DNA of 64,000 nucleotides from Phorcus lineatus. Its lineage: Eukaryota > Mollusca > Gastropoda > Trochida > Trochidae. The stretch lies in the NCBI GenBank assembly GCA_921293015.1, contig OV121081.1, positions 59,599,022 to 59,663,021 on the forward strand, in the 5' to 3' direction. Shown here in pieces: positions 35,924 to 49,000 of the stretch (its first letter is position 1; each line of letters begins with the position of its first letter). The notes under the pieces are model-generated. The model had not been told where the DNA came from. It saw nothing but the letters and a program-made list of their open reading frames with translations, and did no database searches. Made by a program: the position numbers and the translations under genes.

Positions 35924-36340
35924 CATATACATACCTTGCTTTAAGTCTAAAAAAACTAAAATGTTTTAAATAGTTGCTTCTATCATGCTTACAACATGTG
36001 TGACAAATAACAATTCCTAGAATCAAACAAATACCCGGACACTTGAGTTATCAAAGTAGTTATCGCTTTTGTTACATTTCTGTACGGTTCGTTAAACCTA
36101 ATTAAAGATCTAAGGCGACAAACAAGCTATCCATTTCTCTCAGGTACCATCTCACTCAAAAACTCGAACAATACGTGGTAACAAGAAGGATGGTTTTCTT
36201 ATCTAGTATGACAGAGAGAGAAGGATTAACTTAATTCTTAAAAACATTACATAAGATTGCGTAGGAAAGTTTATCCACCTACTTTTTTCATAAATTCTGC
36301 AGGTTACTCATAAAGTTATTTCACGACTTACATGTAGTAC

Positions 36341-36980
36341 ATCGAGTACGGACCACCAGATAACCTTCATTCGATTACAGACGAGTACATCAAGTACAAG
36401 TAGTCGAATTCTGTTTTACGGATTTCAACGGTCCTACAGATAACCTTCAAAGTATTACAGACGACTACATCAAGTAAAAATAGTTTAAGGTGGTTTTACG
36501 GGATTAAACGGACCTGCAGATAACCTTCAGACGCTTACAGACGACTACATCAAATAAAACTAGTTTAAGGTGGTTTTACGGGTTTAAACAGACCCGCAGA
36601 TAACCTTCAGACGCTTACAGACGACTACATCAAGTAAAAATAGTTTAAGGTGGTTTTACGGGTTTAAACAGACCTGCAGATAACCTTCAGACGCTTACAG
36701 ACGAGTACATCAAGTACAAATAGTTGAAGGCGGTTTTACGAATTTCAACAGTCTTGCAGATAACTTTCAGACTATTACAGACGTGTAAATCAAGTAAAAA
36801 TAGTTTAAGGCGGTTACACGGATTTCACCGGCCCGGCAGATAACCTTCATTCGATTACAGAAAAGTACATCGAGTACAAAAAGTTGACGGTGGTTTTAGT
36901 GATTTCAACGGTCCTGCAGATAACCTTCAGACGATTACAGACGTGTAAATCGAGTACAAATATTCAGTACAAGGCGAATG
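36341..36980. repeat. 80-bp tandem array, 8 copies, no indels
   Basis: The landmark after CAGA (TAACCTTCA or a near variant) starts at 36361, 36441, 36521, 36601, 36681, 36761, 36841 and 36921, exactly 80 bp apart each time. Copies differ by substitutions, most alike in the middle (36521-36681). Common words are ATTACAGACG, TACATCAAGTA and GGTTTTACGG. Eighty is not a multiple of three and no frame stays open, so it is not coding. Confidence 0.95.
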
Positions 36981-39900
36981 CAATAGGACGGTCGGTCCGA
37001 ACACATGCACCGGGAAGCATAGGGAAGACTGAATCCGAGCGGTTTAACGTCTTACTTTACATTTTGTCTCAAACACACCTGTGTAAAATGATATTCAAAC
37101 GATGTCATGAGCTACATGTTCTACAAGATCATGGAAACATCTAACTAAAATTGCACTCGTGAATGGCGGAAATTATTTCCAACGTGGTAGATCTGTCGTA
37201 GAAAATATTTTAGCAAAGCAAATTCTTAAAATAATTCCTAAAGCAGACACATTTATTTGAAATTCCCAAATGTTAACTTAACTATTTGCACTTACGACAT
37301 AATCATGTTTATGTATATTCAATGTATCTAAAGAAACATGTATAATAATTCTAGAACATCAAACTGACTTCTTCAGAAACCCTGACGAACAAGTAAAATA
37401 TTTAAGATTTAAGAAATAAGATGACGATGCATCATTTCCAATAAAAGACATTCATGCATAAACGAAGGCATCTTTACATGGTTTGCCATTGACCTACTTA
37501 TAATTTGCTCGCCCATTTCACCACAAAGCATATTACTTGCACTTGAGATATAAAAATGCAACAGTGCGTCAAATATATGAATCCGGTTGTTCAGATTTTT
37601 TAATCCGAAAAAGGAGACCATCTTTAAAACATTTTCAAACACTCATTGAAGTAGAAAAATAAGTTTCACACAAATTTGTATTTACAACGTAATACGAATA
37701 CGTTTTTTTATGAAATACCTGATTTGAATCCAAAATATCTGGATTCCACGCACCACTTAGATAAACTGTTCCAATAACCAAAATTGCCTTTATAGGTCTC
37801 ACGAGACGTAAATGACTTTTTATTCGAGACACAACTTTTTTCCCACTAACGATTTTTCAAAATTTGTTACTCAAGTTTGCAATTCGTTTTTATTCATTTA
37901 CCAAACCGCCATCTTTTAGAGATATTAATGACATCACAAGTCAGCTGTTTCAATCTCCAATTAAAATCTGTATCGACAATCTCATTAAAATTAAATCTAA
38001 ATGCTCCACTACAATACGCATTACATTAGATCTCATCAGGCTCCATTACGCGAGCCGTCAGGTTTGCCTCTGACATAATTCAAAGCAGCCAATCAGCGAG
38101 TTCGCCCAGTATTATATGGTGCAGGCGAATTGTATTTCTCGGAAACCAAAAATCGTGAAACAAATTAACCATAAACATGTTAAAATACGAAAACCAAAAT
38201 AACATGTACAAATATCAATAAGAGGTTTCTTGAATTGATGATCATATACAGTATTAATCTTATGCGACGTACATATGCAAATGAATTTAACCCTTGTTTC
38301 GTCAAAGCCTGAGAGGTTATAACTAACTCTACTGAAATATTACACGATTATAGGACATATGCAAATTACCTTAACTTGATTTCGGTTAAATCGAAAAATT
38401 ATTAATTGCGCAATTAATTAGTATTGATATCAAATTGCGAAATATCTTGCAATCTCTTAGAAGGCCATCATGAGACGCGTTCGCGCGGCAAACCAATAGG
38501 TTAAGAGGTCAAATTGAGACAAAGGTTAAACTGACTGCTTGAGTAAAGGAGCTTATAGTGAGATCTATTAGTTGCGTAATGTAGTGCAGCAATATTAGAT
38601 TTTATTTTAACGAGATTGCTGCATCGACGGCTGTTTTTTATCGGAAGGGTGTGGGTGGAATCCATCACATCATTTTGAAACGTCTGTGATAGCGTGTGTA
38701 AACTAAATAATTACAATAAAAGTCTAGTTTTTTATGTTATAACCGACTTTTTCACAGTTTATGATACAATTATTTTCAAAACGGTGTACACTTGACTGTT
38801 ACCTTCTGCACGTGCTACACGGTGAAACGTACATGTCAGCCTTGCGGTCAGTGAACTTTGAAGAGAGCGAATTGTCCGCGAACATTTTCTGTCGCATGTG
38901 CATGGTTTTAAAAATGACAAAAGTAAACACAGAATTATAGTGTTATTTGTCGGAAAACAATTCTTAATTCTTATACTTCTTAATCTATTAATTAATTTCT
39001 TTATGATGTTAACACCTTTCGTTTTCGTACTGATTTCTTACTTGAACACAATAATATAGCGAAGATATATACACATGTTTTCCAATTTGGCTGTCTGTGG
39101 GTTTTAACAAGCGTTTGGACCTGCCTTTGTTATCGTCTCTCATTAAAAGCGAGTCCATATACATTGATTTAATTTGTAAACTCATGCAATGGTAAACTCA
39201 ATAATAATATATATGTGTATTGAAAAAGTTAGTCAGTTTTGTAAAGTTATAGCATTAAGACAATTTACCACTGTTTCTTCGCTTTATTTTGGAAACTGTC
39301 GGAAACCATACATTTTGGGTCGTAAATGTTTAATAGGTGGTATAACCTGCATTCATGTATGATATAAATATGTAAAGGATTTCCTTTTCTGCTTATCTTA
39401 TTCAATTTTCTTTGGCTACTATATTGTCATATATTTGGCAGCGAAGGACAAAAATTGCCTATGTTTTCTATTCATATAAGCTCTTACGGTATTTTGGCAT
39501 GCAATTGCCAGATAGCGTGTCTCTCGCATCACGTCATGCACATGTAATCACTCAATATGTATAGCAAAATAAGCGATCGAATTAAACACCCTGCATGTAC
39601 CATAATTTAGAGAGCAGGCGAGTTATCAATATAACCTGGTCATTATGGTTTTGTACATTAAGTACATATATTTCACTGGAACAATAAAAAAGAAGAGATA
39701 CGAAATGAATAAATGTGTGAGCATGTTCTGTATTTTTTTTTCACCAATACATCCTAGTCGTACAATCTTGCATATCTAAGTTAGATATTTAACTGAAATT
39801 CCACAGCTAGGTCAAACGCGATTTAATCATCGTTACACAGTGCCCTACGGTAGATGTTGATGAGAACATAAATGTCTTTTGAATAAAACTATTGAGTAAA

Positions 39901-40731
39901 CCAAATCCATGTTTGGTTCGTAATGTTCTACATAAAGTTACAATGTCGAGTTGTCGAGTCTATTTATTACTTATAGTGGTGTATTCATTCATCGATAGTA
40001 TCAATGTTTATATCGTCTAGCTCGCGATACGAATGCATCGATGCAAAACAAAATTAAACAATATATCAGGATATTTATATCGTGAGGTGCAATGATACAT
40101 CGATGAATCGCCACAGAAGACATATATCGCGATATTATTCTTTAAAAAATGTTTTAAACAAACAACTTTATTAGCTATGTGATTATTCTATTTCACAAAG
40201 TTAACGGTGATAAGACGAACTAAATCTGTAAAGTATTTCTAATACTTTATCTACAGATTTGCACCCTCTTTCATTTTGTGACTTCTATTCATGTAATGTT
40301 TATGACAGGTTGGTATCTAAAAAATGACATTATCATTTCTGGTTTTTTTCAACTATTAAGCATCGGGGTTACCTCCCAATTACCCACAAAGGTTAAACAT
40401 CCACCTCCCAGAACATCCATAGTCAATTTGTATGGTTGATTGAGTTAACCTTCTGGGATAATGTAACGACCCCTTATGTTTAATTCCTAATTTGTTTGTT
40501 TTGAACACAGATCCACAAGAAACATATTAGATTGTACAGTACAAATTATGTTTATCAAAAATGTTGAAAAATCAAAACACAATGAGTCTACTCAATTTCC
40601 TTTACTTTTATTTATTGGTAAAACTAAGGATTTAGGCTATTTGCTAATCTATGTATTAAACTAACACATTTATATTACTGTTACAAATCAAAACATTGAC
40701 GGTCTACGCACCCTAATTTGTATCAATACCA
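36981..40731. other. Intergenic AT-rich DNA
   Basis: No gene was recognised in 3.7 kb. Around 39985-40140 the words ATCGAT, ATCGCGATA and GCGATACGAA repeat, suggesting a fossil DNA transposon end, but I could not define it. Confidence 0.5.
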
Positions 40732-40740
40732 TTGTATTCA

Positions 40741-41072
40741 ATTAGAACAAGCAACTCTAGTTTCTACAGACACAGACGTCACACCATTCCAAGACTACCA
40801 AGAACAAGAGCCGACGTCCAACCTGAGGGTAAATGGATCGCAACCATAGACGGCAGTCCTTTCCTACTGTTTGATAACGGACAAGACGACCAAGTACCAA
40901 AAACCACCTTGAGTGATTCGACTACTACCTTGACCAGATGATCCCTCATAGACATCCCGACATCTACAGGTTCGTGTATGTCATGAAGAAGGTTAAATAC
41001 TCTGATCGGGTAAAAGTTGCGCAACTAGATTTTAATGCACCCCCTGCAGAAAACGTGTCTACTTGGAGGTGA
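40741..41072 (+). pseudogene. MULE transposase remnant with the middle deleted
   Basis: The first part (to about 40890) reads IPRLPRTRADV then DGSPFLLFDNGQ, which lines up with LPRQRDDINLP and DDFLLHATPNN at the start of the intact transposase at 23897-24886. After a frame change, 40917-41072 reads HRHPDIYRFVYVMKKVK then VKVAQLDF and a stop, matching the C-terminal CHPNLYKFVDILKKQ part. The catalytic centre in between, roughly 200 residues, is missing. This is therefore an internally deleted, inactive copy of the same superfamily, and not a close relative at sequence level. Confidence 0.6.
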
Positions 41073-41604
41073 TAAACAGGCTTCAGCGTCTCAAGGACAA
41101 TCTTGTCATTGGAGTGAAGAGCCAACTGGAGTAAATTTGTCACGACGCAGTTGGCACCTTCTGAAACTTGACTGATGTTGACGAAACGATAAAAGACTTG
41201 ATTATCAATTGTATTTAGTGTATACACTAATGTATTTTAGATATTTATATTTTATGTTTACATTATGAGAGATATGTTGCGTTAGAAAAAATTATATTTT
41301 ATATTTACAATATGAGTGATATGATGTGTTTGATATAATACTATTTTATATTAATAACATTAGAGATTAAAAGTTAAATTCACAAGATGCAAGCCTGGCA
41401 TAAACATACCATTTTTCATTCGTGTTGTGTAATTTTACATATATATTGGATTGGTCCAATATTAAATGATATGGGAGTAGCTGTGCACTAGCCCATTGCC
41501 ATTGTTGTTTCAAATTGTGGGTGTTTTACCACTGTTGGTGTTATGGGAAGATATGTATATTGTATTGCAACCATGTTATCGTGATAATATACCTCGTACA
41601 GCTG
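41073..41604. other. Intergenic AT-rich DNA
   Basis: Very AT-rich; TTATATTTTATATTTACA words recur around 41240-41350. No gene seen. Confidence 0.5.
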
Positions 41605-41608
41605 TATA

Positions 41609-42859
41609 TGTTACAGTCAAAGTCTACAATCAGGTAATGTGTACAATGACTGAAATAATCAGTCAATGTGTACATTGCCTAACGAGCCTAGTCATTGTGT
41701 ATATTGCCTAAAAATTCCAGGCATTGTGTACATTGCCTGATTAGTTAACCCAATTATTGGAGAGATTGACTGATTGTTAAACAGCGACCATTTAGAAGAA
41801 AGGATGAGCACGGGATTCATTCAAAAGTAGTTGTGTTTCACAGATTACACTAAGCCAATTATCATTGGAGTACAGGCTTCATCAGAGAACTTCTTTGATT
41901 GCTTTTATGTTTATAGTTTAGAGTAATCCAATTATCAGTAGAGTTCAGGCTTTATTGGAGAACTTGTTGATTACTTTTATAGATTACATTAATCCAATTA
42001 TCATGAGGTACAGGCTTCACTTTGAATAATTAAATATAAGTCAAATGTTTTCTGGTTATGGATTCAGTCTTGATTTCGATATGGAGTCTCTATTTTGTGA
42101 ACAGCTTCTGAGCAGGAAACAGTCTGATGCAAAATCATTCTTGTTGACTGAAGAGGAGTACTTTAGCTTGATTGAAGAAGTAAGGTTTGCACCAGAAGCT
42201 TAGAAGAAGACTTTCAGGCAGATTATGTTCTTGGGTGATATGAGATCTTGCAGTGTGGTGACATTGAGAAGTTGATCAAAAAGAGAAAACCGGAATCACA
42301 TTCAACTGAGACAAGCAGTTCAAACTGAATCCAAATGCGGTGGCCAGGGTTATACTAAGTGTAACTCTACTAAAAGTGTAAAGCAGTGTGGCACAAATAA
42401 ATGTAAATGTCACAAGTTGGATTTATTGTGTAACAGTGTCAACTTCCAAAACCAAAATTGTTGATGTTCAGTCATCACATTTTTTCAAATGGTGTGAAAT
42501 AAAGTCCATATATTCAATAATTTTAGTTTTTGTTTTATATTTAGCACACTTTGAGACAATTAAAGAAACTCTCTGATGATAATGATAATTGGCTTAGTGT
42601 AATCTGTGAAACACAACTACATTAGAAGAAGTAAAGGATATCACAGAATGAATCCCGTGCTCATCCTTTCTTCTAAATGATCGCTGTTTAATAATCAGCC
42701 AATCTCTACAATAATTTGGTTAATGAATCAGGCAATGTACATAATGCCTGGAAGTTTTAGGCAATGTACACAATGACTAGGCTCGTTAGGCAATGTACAC
42801 ATTGACTGATCATTTCAGTCATTGTACACATTGCCTGATTGTAGACTTTGACTGTAACA
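41609..42859. mobile_element. Non-autonomous DNA transposon with long inverted ends, Ginger-like
   Basis: The element starts TGTTACAG and ends CTGTAACA, flanked on both sides by TATA (41605-41608 and 42860-42863), a 4-bp target duplication. The inverted arms are 41609-41876 and 42581-42859, highly similar with one gap of about 10-20 bp. TGTNR ends plus 4-bp duplications are features reported for Ginger1 transposons. Inside is a decayed coding segment resembling the start of integrase-type proteins. The arms hold four spaced copies of a roughly 18-bp motif built on the palindrome CAATGTGTACATTG. Three diverged repeats of about 75 bp follow at 41844-42030. Confidence 0.75.
42045..42297 (+). pseudogene. 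Integrase-type transposon protein remnant
   Basis: An ATG at 42045 opens 52 codons (DFDMESLFCEQLLS then SFLLTEEEYFSLIEEVRF) ending at the TAG at 42201-42203. After a frame change, 42218-42297 reads ADYVLG, stop, YEILQCGDIEKLIKKRK. The order and spacing of an acidic EEY-x-LI segment followed by DY, a short gap and a GD-EKLI motif recall the N-terminal region of integrase-bearing proteins such as the KRBA2/Ginger group. The integrase core itself is gone. The assignment is from memory of the family pattern. Confidence 0.45.
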
Positions 42860-42863
42860 TATA

Positions 42864-42922
42864 TAAAGGGAGGTAATCACTAATTTCTTGTTATACAGTC
42901 ATGATCGAGTTGCCTCCCTTTA
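42864..42922. repeat. Short inverted pair AGGGAGGTAA / TGCCTCCCTTT
   Basis: AAAGGGAGGTAA near the left edge and GTTGCCTCCCTTTA near the right edge form an inverted pair around about 35 bp, abutting the right flank of the 41609-42859 element. Related AGGGAGATAA or TTATCTCCCT words occur at about 50218, 56021 and 56065. Confidence 0.4.
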
Positions 42923-45276
42923 GCATGTCATTAGAAAAGACTTATAGCTTTGATTACGTGGATGTGTGTTACAAATCATGTAACACACCTAAAGTAAAAT
43001 ACAAGAATACTAAAACACTAATGGTTCGTCAAAATAGTTAAATTTCAATCATTTTAACGGCTAAGAAACAGTTTTACACTCTGTGTATTTATATATCGCC
43101 TGTGAAAGACTACTAAGTTTTGCTGTATTCAGTGATAGCTGCTGCTTTTGGGAATGTGCAATACACAAGTCAGATAGGTGCATTAGAGAAATTCATTTTA
43201 ACACAAAGTCAAGATAGAAATTATTCAATTGCTTTATTTTGGCTTAAGAAATGTACAACATATTTGTATTGGTAAACAATGAGTAATTGCGATCTTTGAA
43301 AGGCGTAACATCATCATCATTTAATGTATTCAATTCTATAAACACTAATGTTACTAATCAATATATATATTTTTTAATTATCAGTTGAATGATCGAGTAA
43401 GTCAGTAAACGAAATACATTTGATTCTTATGGTAACTGAACTTTTGTATTCTTTGTACTTTGTATTCGATGTTAGATTATCATCAGATGAATAGTTCTAC
43501 CATACCAGTAGCGATGAATTCTTTAATTCCACCATTCACAACAAGTTGAATGAAATCACAAACATCCATTTGGCCAATAAATAGTATGAAGGGACCATAT
43601 GATATGTAAATGACTGGTGATAAAGCAGAATTCAAATGGTTACTTAAGTAGATATAAACCTAAGCTTTAAGCGCCATTAGAACAATTTTTACTTCGGATG
43701 TCCATTTCCTTATTCAGCTATGTGATACAGGAAATAAACGTTGATATTCAGGAAAGATATTCTCCCTTTTAATATTGAATAACAGAATCGAGATTTTATA
43801 AAATTTATCTTTAGCGGAGAATTTCTTCATTCTGTTATAATAAAAATGCTATATAATTAAGTAAGTATACAGCTGTATATCCCCCTCCAGCGAGAAACAG
43901 TTAAATCTCTTTGTAGTTGGCCTCAGGCCTCATAACGCTATTCAATACATATGCTTGCTGGAACTCTCGCCTCTGGCTTTCTATGCTGAATGACGGGCCA
44001 AGATGTGAGATGGAAAATAAGATATGGGGTAAATAAGATATAAAGATGACCTGATAAACGAAACGCAATTTAAATATTACCCAATGACAGATAGAAGAAA
44101 CATCATCGTTGAATAATAACCGGATTATTTGGTGATTTGATACTTTGTAGATACCCAAGACATTTTCTTCATTCCATTCGCTCTATATACAAAAAACGAA
44201 ACAAGTGTTAAAAATTCAAAAACAAAAATGTATATTCTTTAAAAGTTAAATTGTATAATACATATAAAAGTTTAGATTTAAACCATGTTTAAGAGCAATC
44301 AGAGTTTTCATTTTTCATAACTGTGTCTAAAGAAAAAGATAAAGTTTGATGTTCAGTGCGTCATTTTGACAAATTTCCTTGTAAATGAAATTTCCGAAGC
44401 ATAGATTTTTCAGTAATGAAACCAGTGATTAATTGCGCCCTACCTCATGATATGTGTATGATTATATGATACATCTTCCGAACACTAAATCTTCTTACAT
44501 TGTTTTTACTCTCAACTTACTGACTGAAATCGAAAAGTTGTTACAACGATTGAAGAAGAAAAGATATAAGAAGAACTATAAAATTGCGTTGAGATTATCC
44601 AATATATTTTTTAATCAAATTGAAAGGCACTGCGCACATTTGTGTCAAGAAATAAAGTGATCTCGCAAATAAAGTAAAATAAGTTACCTTTTGCGAGAAA
44701 ATCTTTTTTTAATCAAAACAAGGATCTCTTTAGTGAACGTCCCAAGTTTAGTTAGGCTACGCGAATCTATTACCCTTCCTCAAATGATTAAAAGATGTTC
44801 ACCTTAAAATGACCATAAGCAGTGTCTACTTGAAACGCGAAACCTTTTTTAGTAATGTGATGTTTTTACCCTCCGACAAAAATACAGTTTGCATAAACTC
44901 ATAAGAAAAAGGGAAAATTTCAAGAAATGAAAAATTAAGAAACGCACTACCGTGCCTTTATCCCTTAAAATCACAATTATAAACACTCAAATAAAAGTTT
45001 GCCTCATACACATGCACCGTGATGAATCAAATATGATGGTAAAGTGACTGTCTAATTATAATATTAACATAAAACCAAATGAGAAAAGATCTAGAAAATA
45101 CATACAACATATCCACGTCAACCATTGATGTTTCAATCACAAGGAATATGCAGTCCAATACGCCATGGTCCAGTTTTATAATTAAAACCCTAAGCTGACG
45201 AAAAACGTTAAAAATGAAAGGAGAAGGTGAAATTGTATATGTAAAATACGCATATACGTTGTCCAGCCTTCGAGCA
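42923..45276. other. Intergenic AT-rich DNA
   Basis: No gene was recognised; short frames only. Confidence 0.5.
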
Positions 45277-45283
45277 TAACAGG

Positions 45284-45487
45284 TTCATTATGGTCAGTGA
45301 AGCAATGCCCAAAGGGTATGTGGTCATCTCACAATACGTTATGGACATAAGAAGCGATGGTGGTCAGATAACGAACCCGTCAAGGGATGTCATCACTTTC
45401 ATCACATCGCTTTGGCTGGACGGACTGGCGACTCCTCTTGACCAACTTCTGAAGATGAAGTCATCATTTTATCAGTTTTTGAATTAA
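45284..45487 (+). other. Coding-like orphan segment upstream of the chitin synthase
   Basis: After an AG (CATAACAG) a frame of about 65 codons has a balanced, less AT-rich codon mix than its surroundings and reads MPKGYVVISQYVMDIRSDGG, then SRDVITFITSLWLDGLATP. It stops at a TAA just before a possible GT donor (GGTATG). I do not recognise the protein. It could be an exon of another gene, a 5' leader exon of the chitin synthase carrying a small upstream frame, or a transposon scrap. Confidence 0.3.
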
Positions 45488-46054
45488 GGTATGTGGATTT
45501 ACATTTATTTCAAGTTTTCAACTTTGAAAAATCAATGATTTAAAGGAGAATTGATTGAATTAAAAGAATTTATGAAAGATGAATTTATCCCTCATTGTAA
45601 CAAAATTTATTTATTGCTATGCCATGATATATAATAGTGAAAATTGGCATATTCAAGTGTTCATCATCTTCGAGCTTCATTAGAAGGTATGTAATGGAAA
45701 GCAAATTATTCTGTATGATAACACTTCTTATAATAGATGACGGTAACCCTCAATTTAACAATACTGTTTTGTGTTATGCGGCGGTAGTTAATAATAGATA
45801 GTATGTTAGTGGAAACAGAGTTTATCTTTTCCGTAAGGAGAATCATGCATTGATATTATTTGGAATAAGTATGGTATATTCAGTGGGCTGATTTGAAGCT
45901 AGATTATTGTTTGATGTCATTGCTTTAATTTGTTGTTCTCGTAAAGGCTGTATTTGTGGAGGTCAGCGTTTTCACATTTTACTAAAATCACATTTGGTTA
46001 TACCAAAAAGATTATGATAAATCTACAACAACATTCGTATGACAGATTGTCAAA

Positions 46055-49000
46055 ATGAGCAGCCCTGAACATGAGCGATACCGAGAACGTCCCCGGATTA
46101 ACAGACATCTGGACTATGTACAAGAAGATTATCTTACACCTCACTATGGTAGAAACCCAACCCCTTCATACAACAACCCACAGCCGCTACAAAGACGGGA
46201 ACAAACCCACAACCCCAACCGAGGGGTGGTTTCTGAACTAAAACAAAGAATTGGCTCAAATGGTCAGGTATCAGAACAACACCCACACCAGAAGGTTCGA
46301 AACTGGATCAACAACAACGACAGTAACGTCCCTGATGTAGTGGTAGATGAAGTGCAGAATGAGGGGCCTGACAAGGTTATACACTCTGCCCCATCTTATC
46401 CTTCATCTTCAGGGGAACGAGATAGCTCTACACATCGGGTGAGTCATTAATGTTATTAAAAAAAAAATTATAAAATATCTGTAACCATTCTTATTTTTTG
46501 TTACCATTCTTATTTTCTGAAAAAGGCCGAATCTTATGTAGCTATTTTTACTTTAGAATTTTAAATCCGAATTTATTATGACATATATAGAAGCATTTGA
46601 TTAAATCAATAATAACTGTTCAGATTTGACGCGGACTTTGAAAAGACGTTATTTGGGACATATGTATGAAAACTTCTGTTCATGATAGAATTTATTATTA
46701 CATATGACATATATTATTAGCACGATCGTGTACAAAGGAACAAAACATTATATTTTCAATTTTAAAGTCTAAAACAAATTCTGAAATACAACATTTACAC
46801 TAGTTTATATCGCTGCATGTATGACGTCATAACTAGGGAACTGACAAAACAAGAATAATAATAGGAACCACTGCAGTATTAGTTTGTATTATTGTCTGTA
46901 CAATTGGTTTTAGAAAAAAGCATCTAGTGCTTTATTTAACATCAGCTTTATAAACCGTATTCGTCACACAGAGTAGTGCAGCCAAGTGCCCGGACATCAC
47001 ATTGGATGATGAATTCAGCTCTCTGGAGGATGATGCAGATACGTCAAAGATACTAGATCAGTAAGTAATCTCAAATCATTTTTTATTTTATTTATTTCAG
47101 AAACACAGAAGAGAAAGCTTGTCAATAAAGGTACATAACTTAAATGAATACACATTTTACAAAGAGTCTAACGAACAGAAATCACGAGATGCTACGATGA
47201 TTTATACAATATTTATATGTAAGGTGTGTGCTGGTTATCATATCCCCGGCGGAGCATAACTTGAAAATGATATGTCTTGTACACTTCAAATTTACCTATA
47301 GGTGCTTATGTGCCTTTTAACACCCAGGCGTGGTAATAACTGTTTAAAGTTTTACCAAAAATCAAAAATATTTACGACTTGGTATCTTTTCCGAATCATT
47401 TCTGAAAACCTATAGTACTTGGAAACTTAAAATTTGGTATGAATGTTACCTGCTGATGTGTCTTTGGAAGGGTTAAAACCGCAGGGTAGAAACTAATTTT
47501 AAAAATTATGACAAAAAACGGTCAAATTTTGCGAATTACTTTATTTTCTGTAGCATTACTCGAAAACATTTCAACTTGGATAAACTTCAAATATGTTATG
47601 AATGTTACCAAATACTAACAACTCCAAGGTGCAAATTGATTTTGAAATAATGACAAAAAACAGCAAATCTACAAGTTTACTCATACATATGACCTATGTG
47701 TTAACCTTCAACTGTCCAAATATGTTACACCACCTTTTTTCTTTGAATGTGATCGCCAATCATTGATACGTTACACTAGGCATGTTTTTCAAATAACTAA
47801 TAATGCATGAAGGTGATCGAACTATAAGCGGAGTTATGTGAGTTGTACTCTCTTTTGCCTTGTTATCACTTTTTACCTAATCATATGAATTCAATCTTCG
47901 TAATACTTTTGTACATGCGCAAAGACTGACAGCTTCTAATTTACATATGTAAAACACTAAAAAGATTACAGATTCACAAAACAATAGGGCATATAGGCAT
48001 GAAAACCGCTAGAGAAATGAATATGGAATGACAAATGTACTTTACTTGCTTATATATTTCACGAAGTAAAGAGCTATTAATTGTTCCAATTTACCAACAT
48101 CTATGAGACATAACTTCACTAGAATCAGAATAACAAATTCCCTTTCAGTTCACAAAATACATTTTCATAATGATGGAGTACAAAACAGTAACCACTGCAC
48201 ACTTTATGCCAATAGCATTGACTTTATTTCACTCTATGTCATAAAAACTTGGTATCCATGACTCAATCCGAATAAACTTGCCTCTGCGGTAGTCAAAGCT
48301 GAAAAATTATCCAACTTCAAAGTGAGACACCTGATTGTATGTTGTTAATTCAATGGTTTTACTCATTTGGAAAATCAAAATGATATTATTTGTTTATAGC
48401 ATATAGTTGATAAGACTTTTAATGCTAAAGCTTGAAATAAACCATTTTTCTTCTTGCAGGAATCTCTGGGACCGGTTCCAAGTGGTTCCTCGGGATAACA
48501 CAGACAGTGACCCTGGCTTCAAGACTCTGCTTCAAGCTGTCAAGTTGATCGCCTATGGGATTCTCTTCATCATTGTTCTAGGCTCTGCTGTGGTTAACAA
48601 ACTCTCTCTCCTCACCATGACGTCTGGACTAGTAAAGGTATCTCTCTCACGTACCTGACATTTGGTTAAACATGATGGTTTATTTATTCTAATGATTTAA
48701 AGAAGCAACTTGAAATGACCTTACTAGAAATTGATTAAAAAAATTACTTGAAGGTTAACTTGTAGCAACTTTGAAACGGATCTGTTTAAAGCGACATGGG
48801 GTCGATGTAAGCGGTTACATAACAAATACCGACATATTTTGGTAGTGAATAATTATGAAATATTATTAAACCTTTGATTATTGGTAGGAATAATTTGCGC
48901 TTTCTGTTCGTCTAGGTCTTGGATCCTTACTCCTTATGTGTTTCTTGTGATCCAGGATCAACTTACTTTAGGGAGATGTTGAATCAAGTTTATATCATGA

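Larger units (their letters stand above)
33750..36340. other. Intergenic AT-rich DNA
   Basis: No gene was recognised. It includes a weak repeat copy at 35150-35460 and an imperfect hairpin at 35831-35923. Confidence 0.5.
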
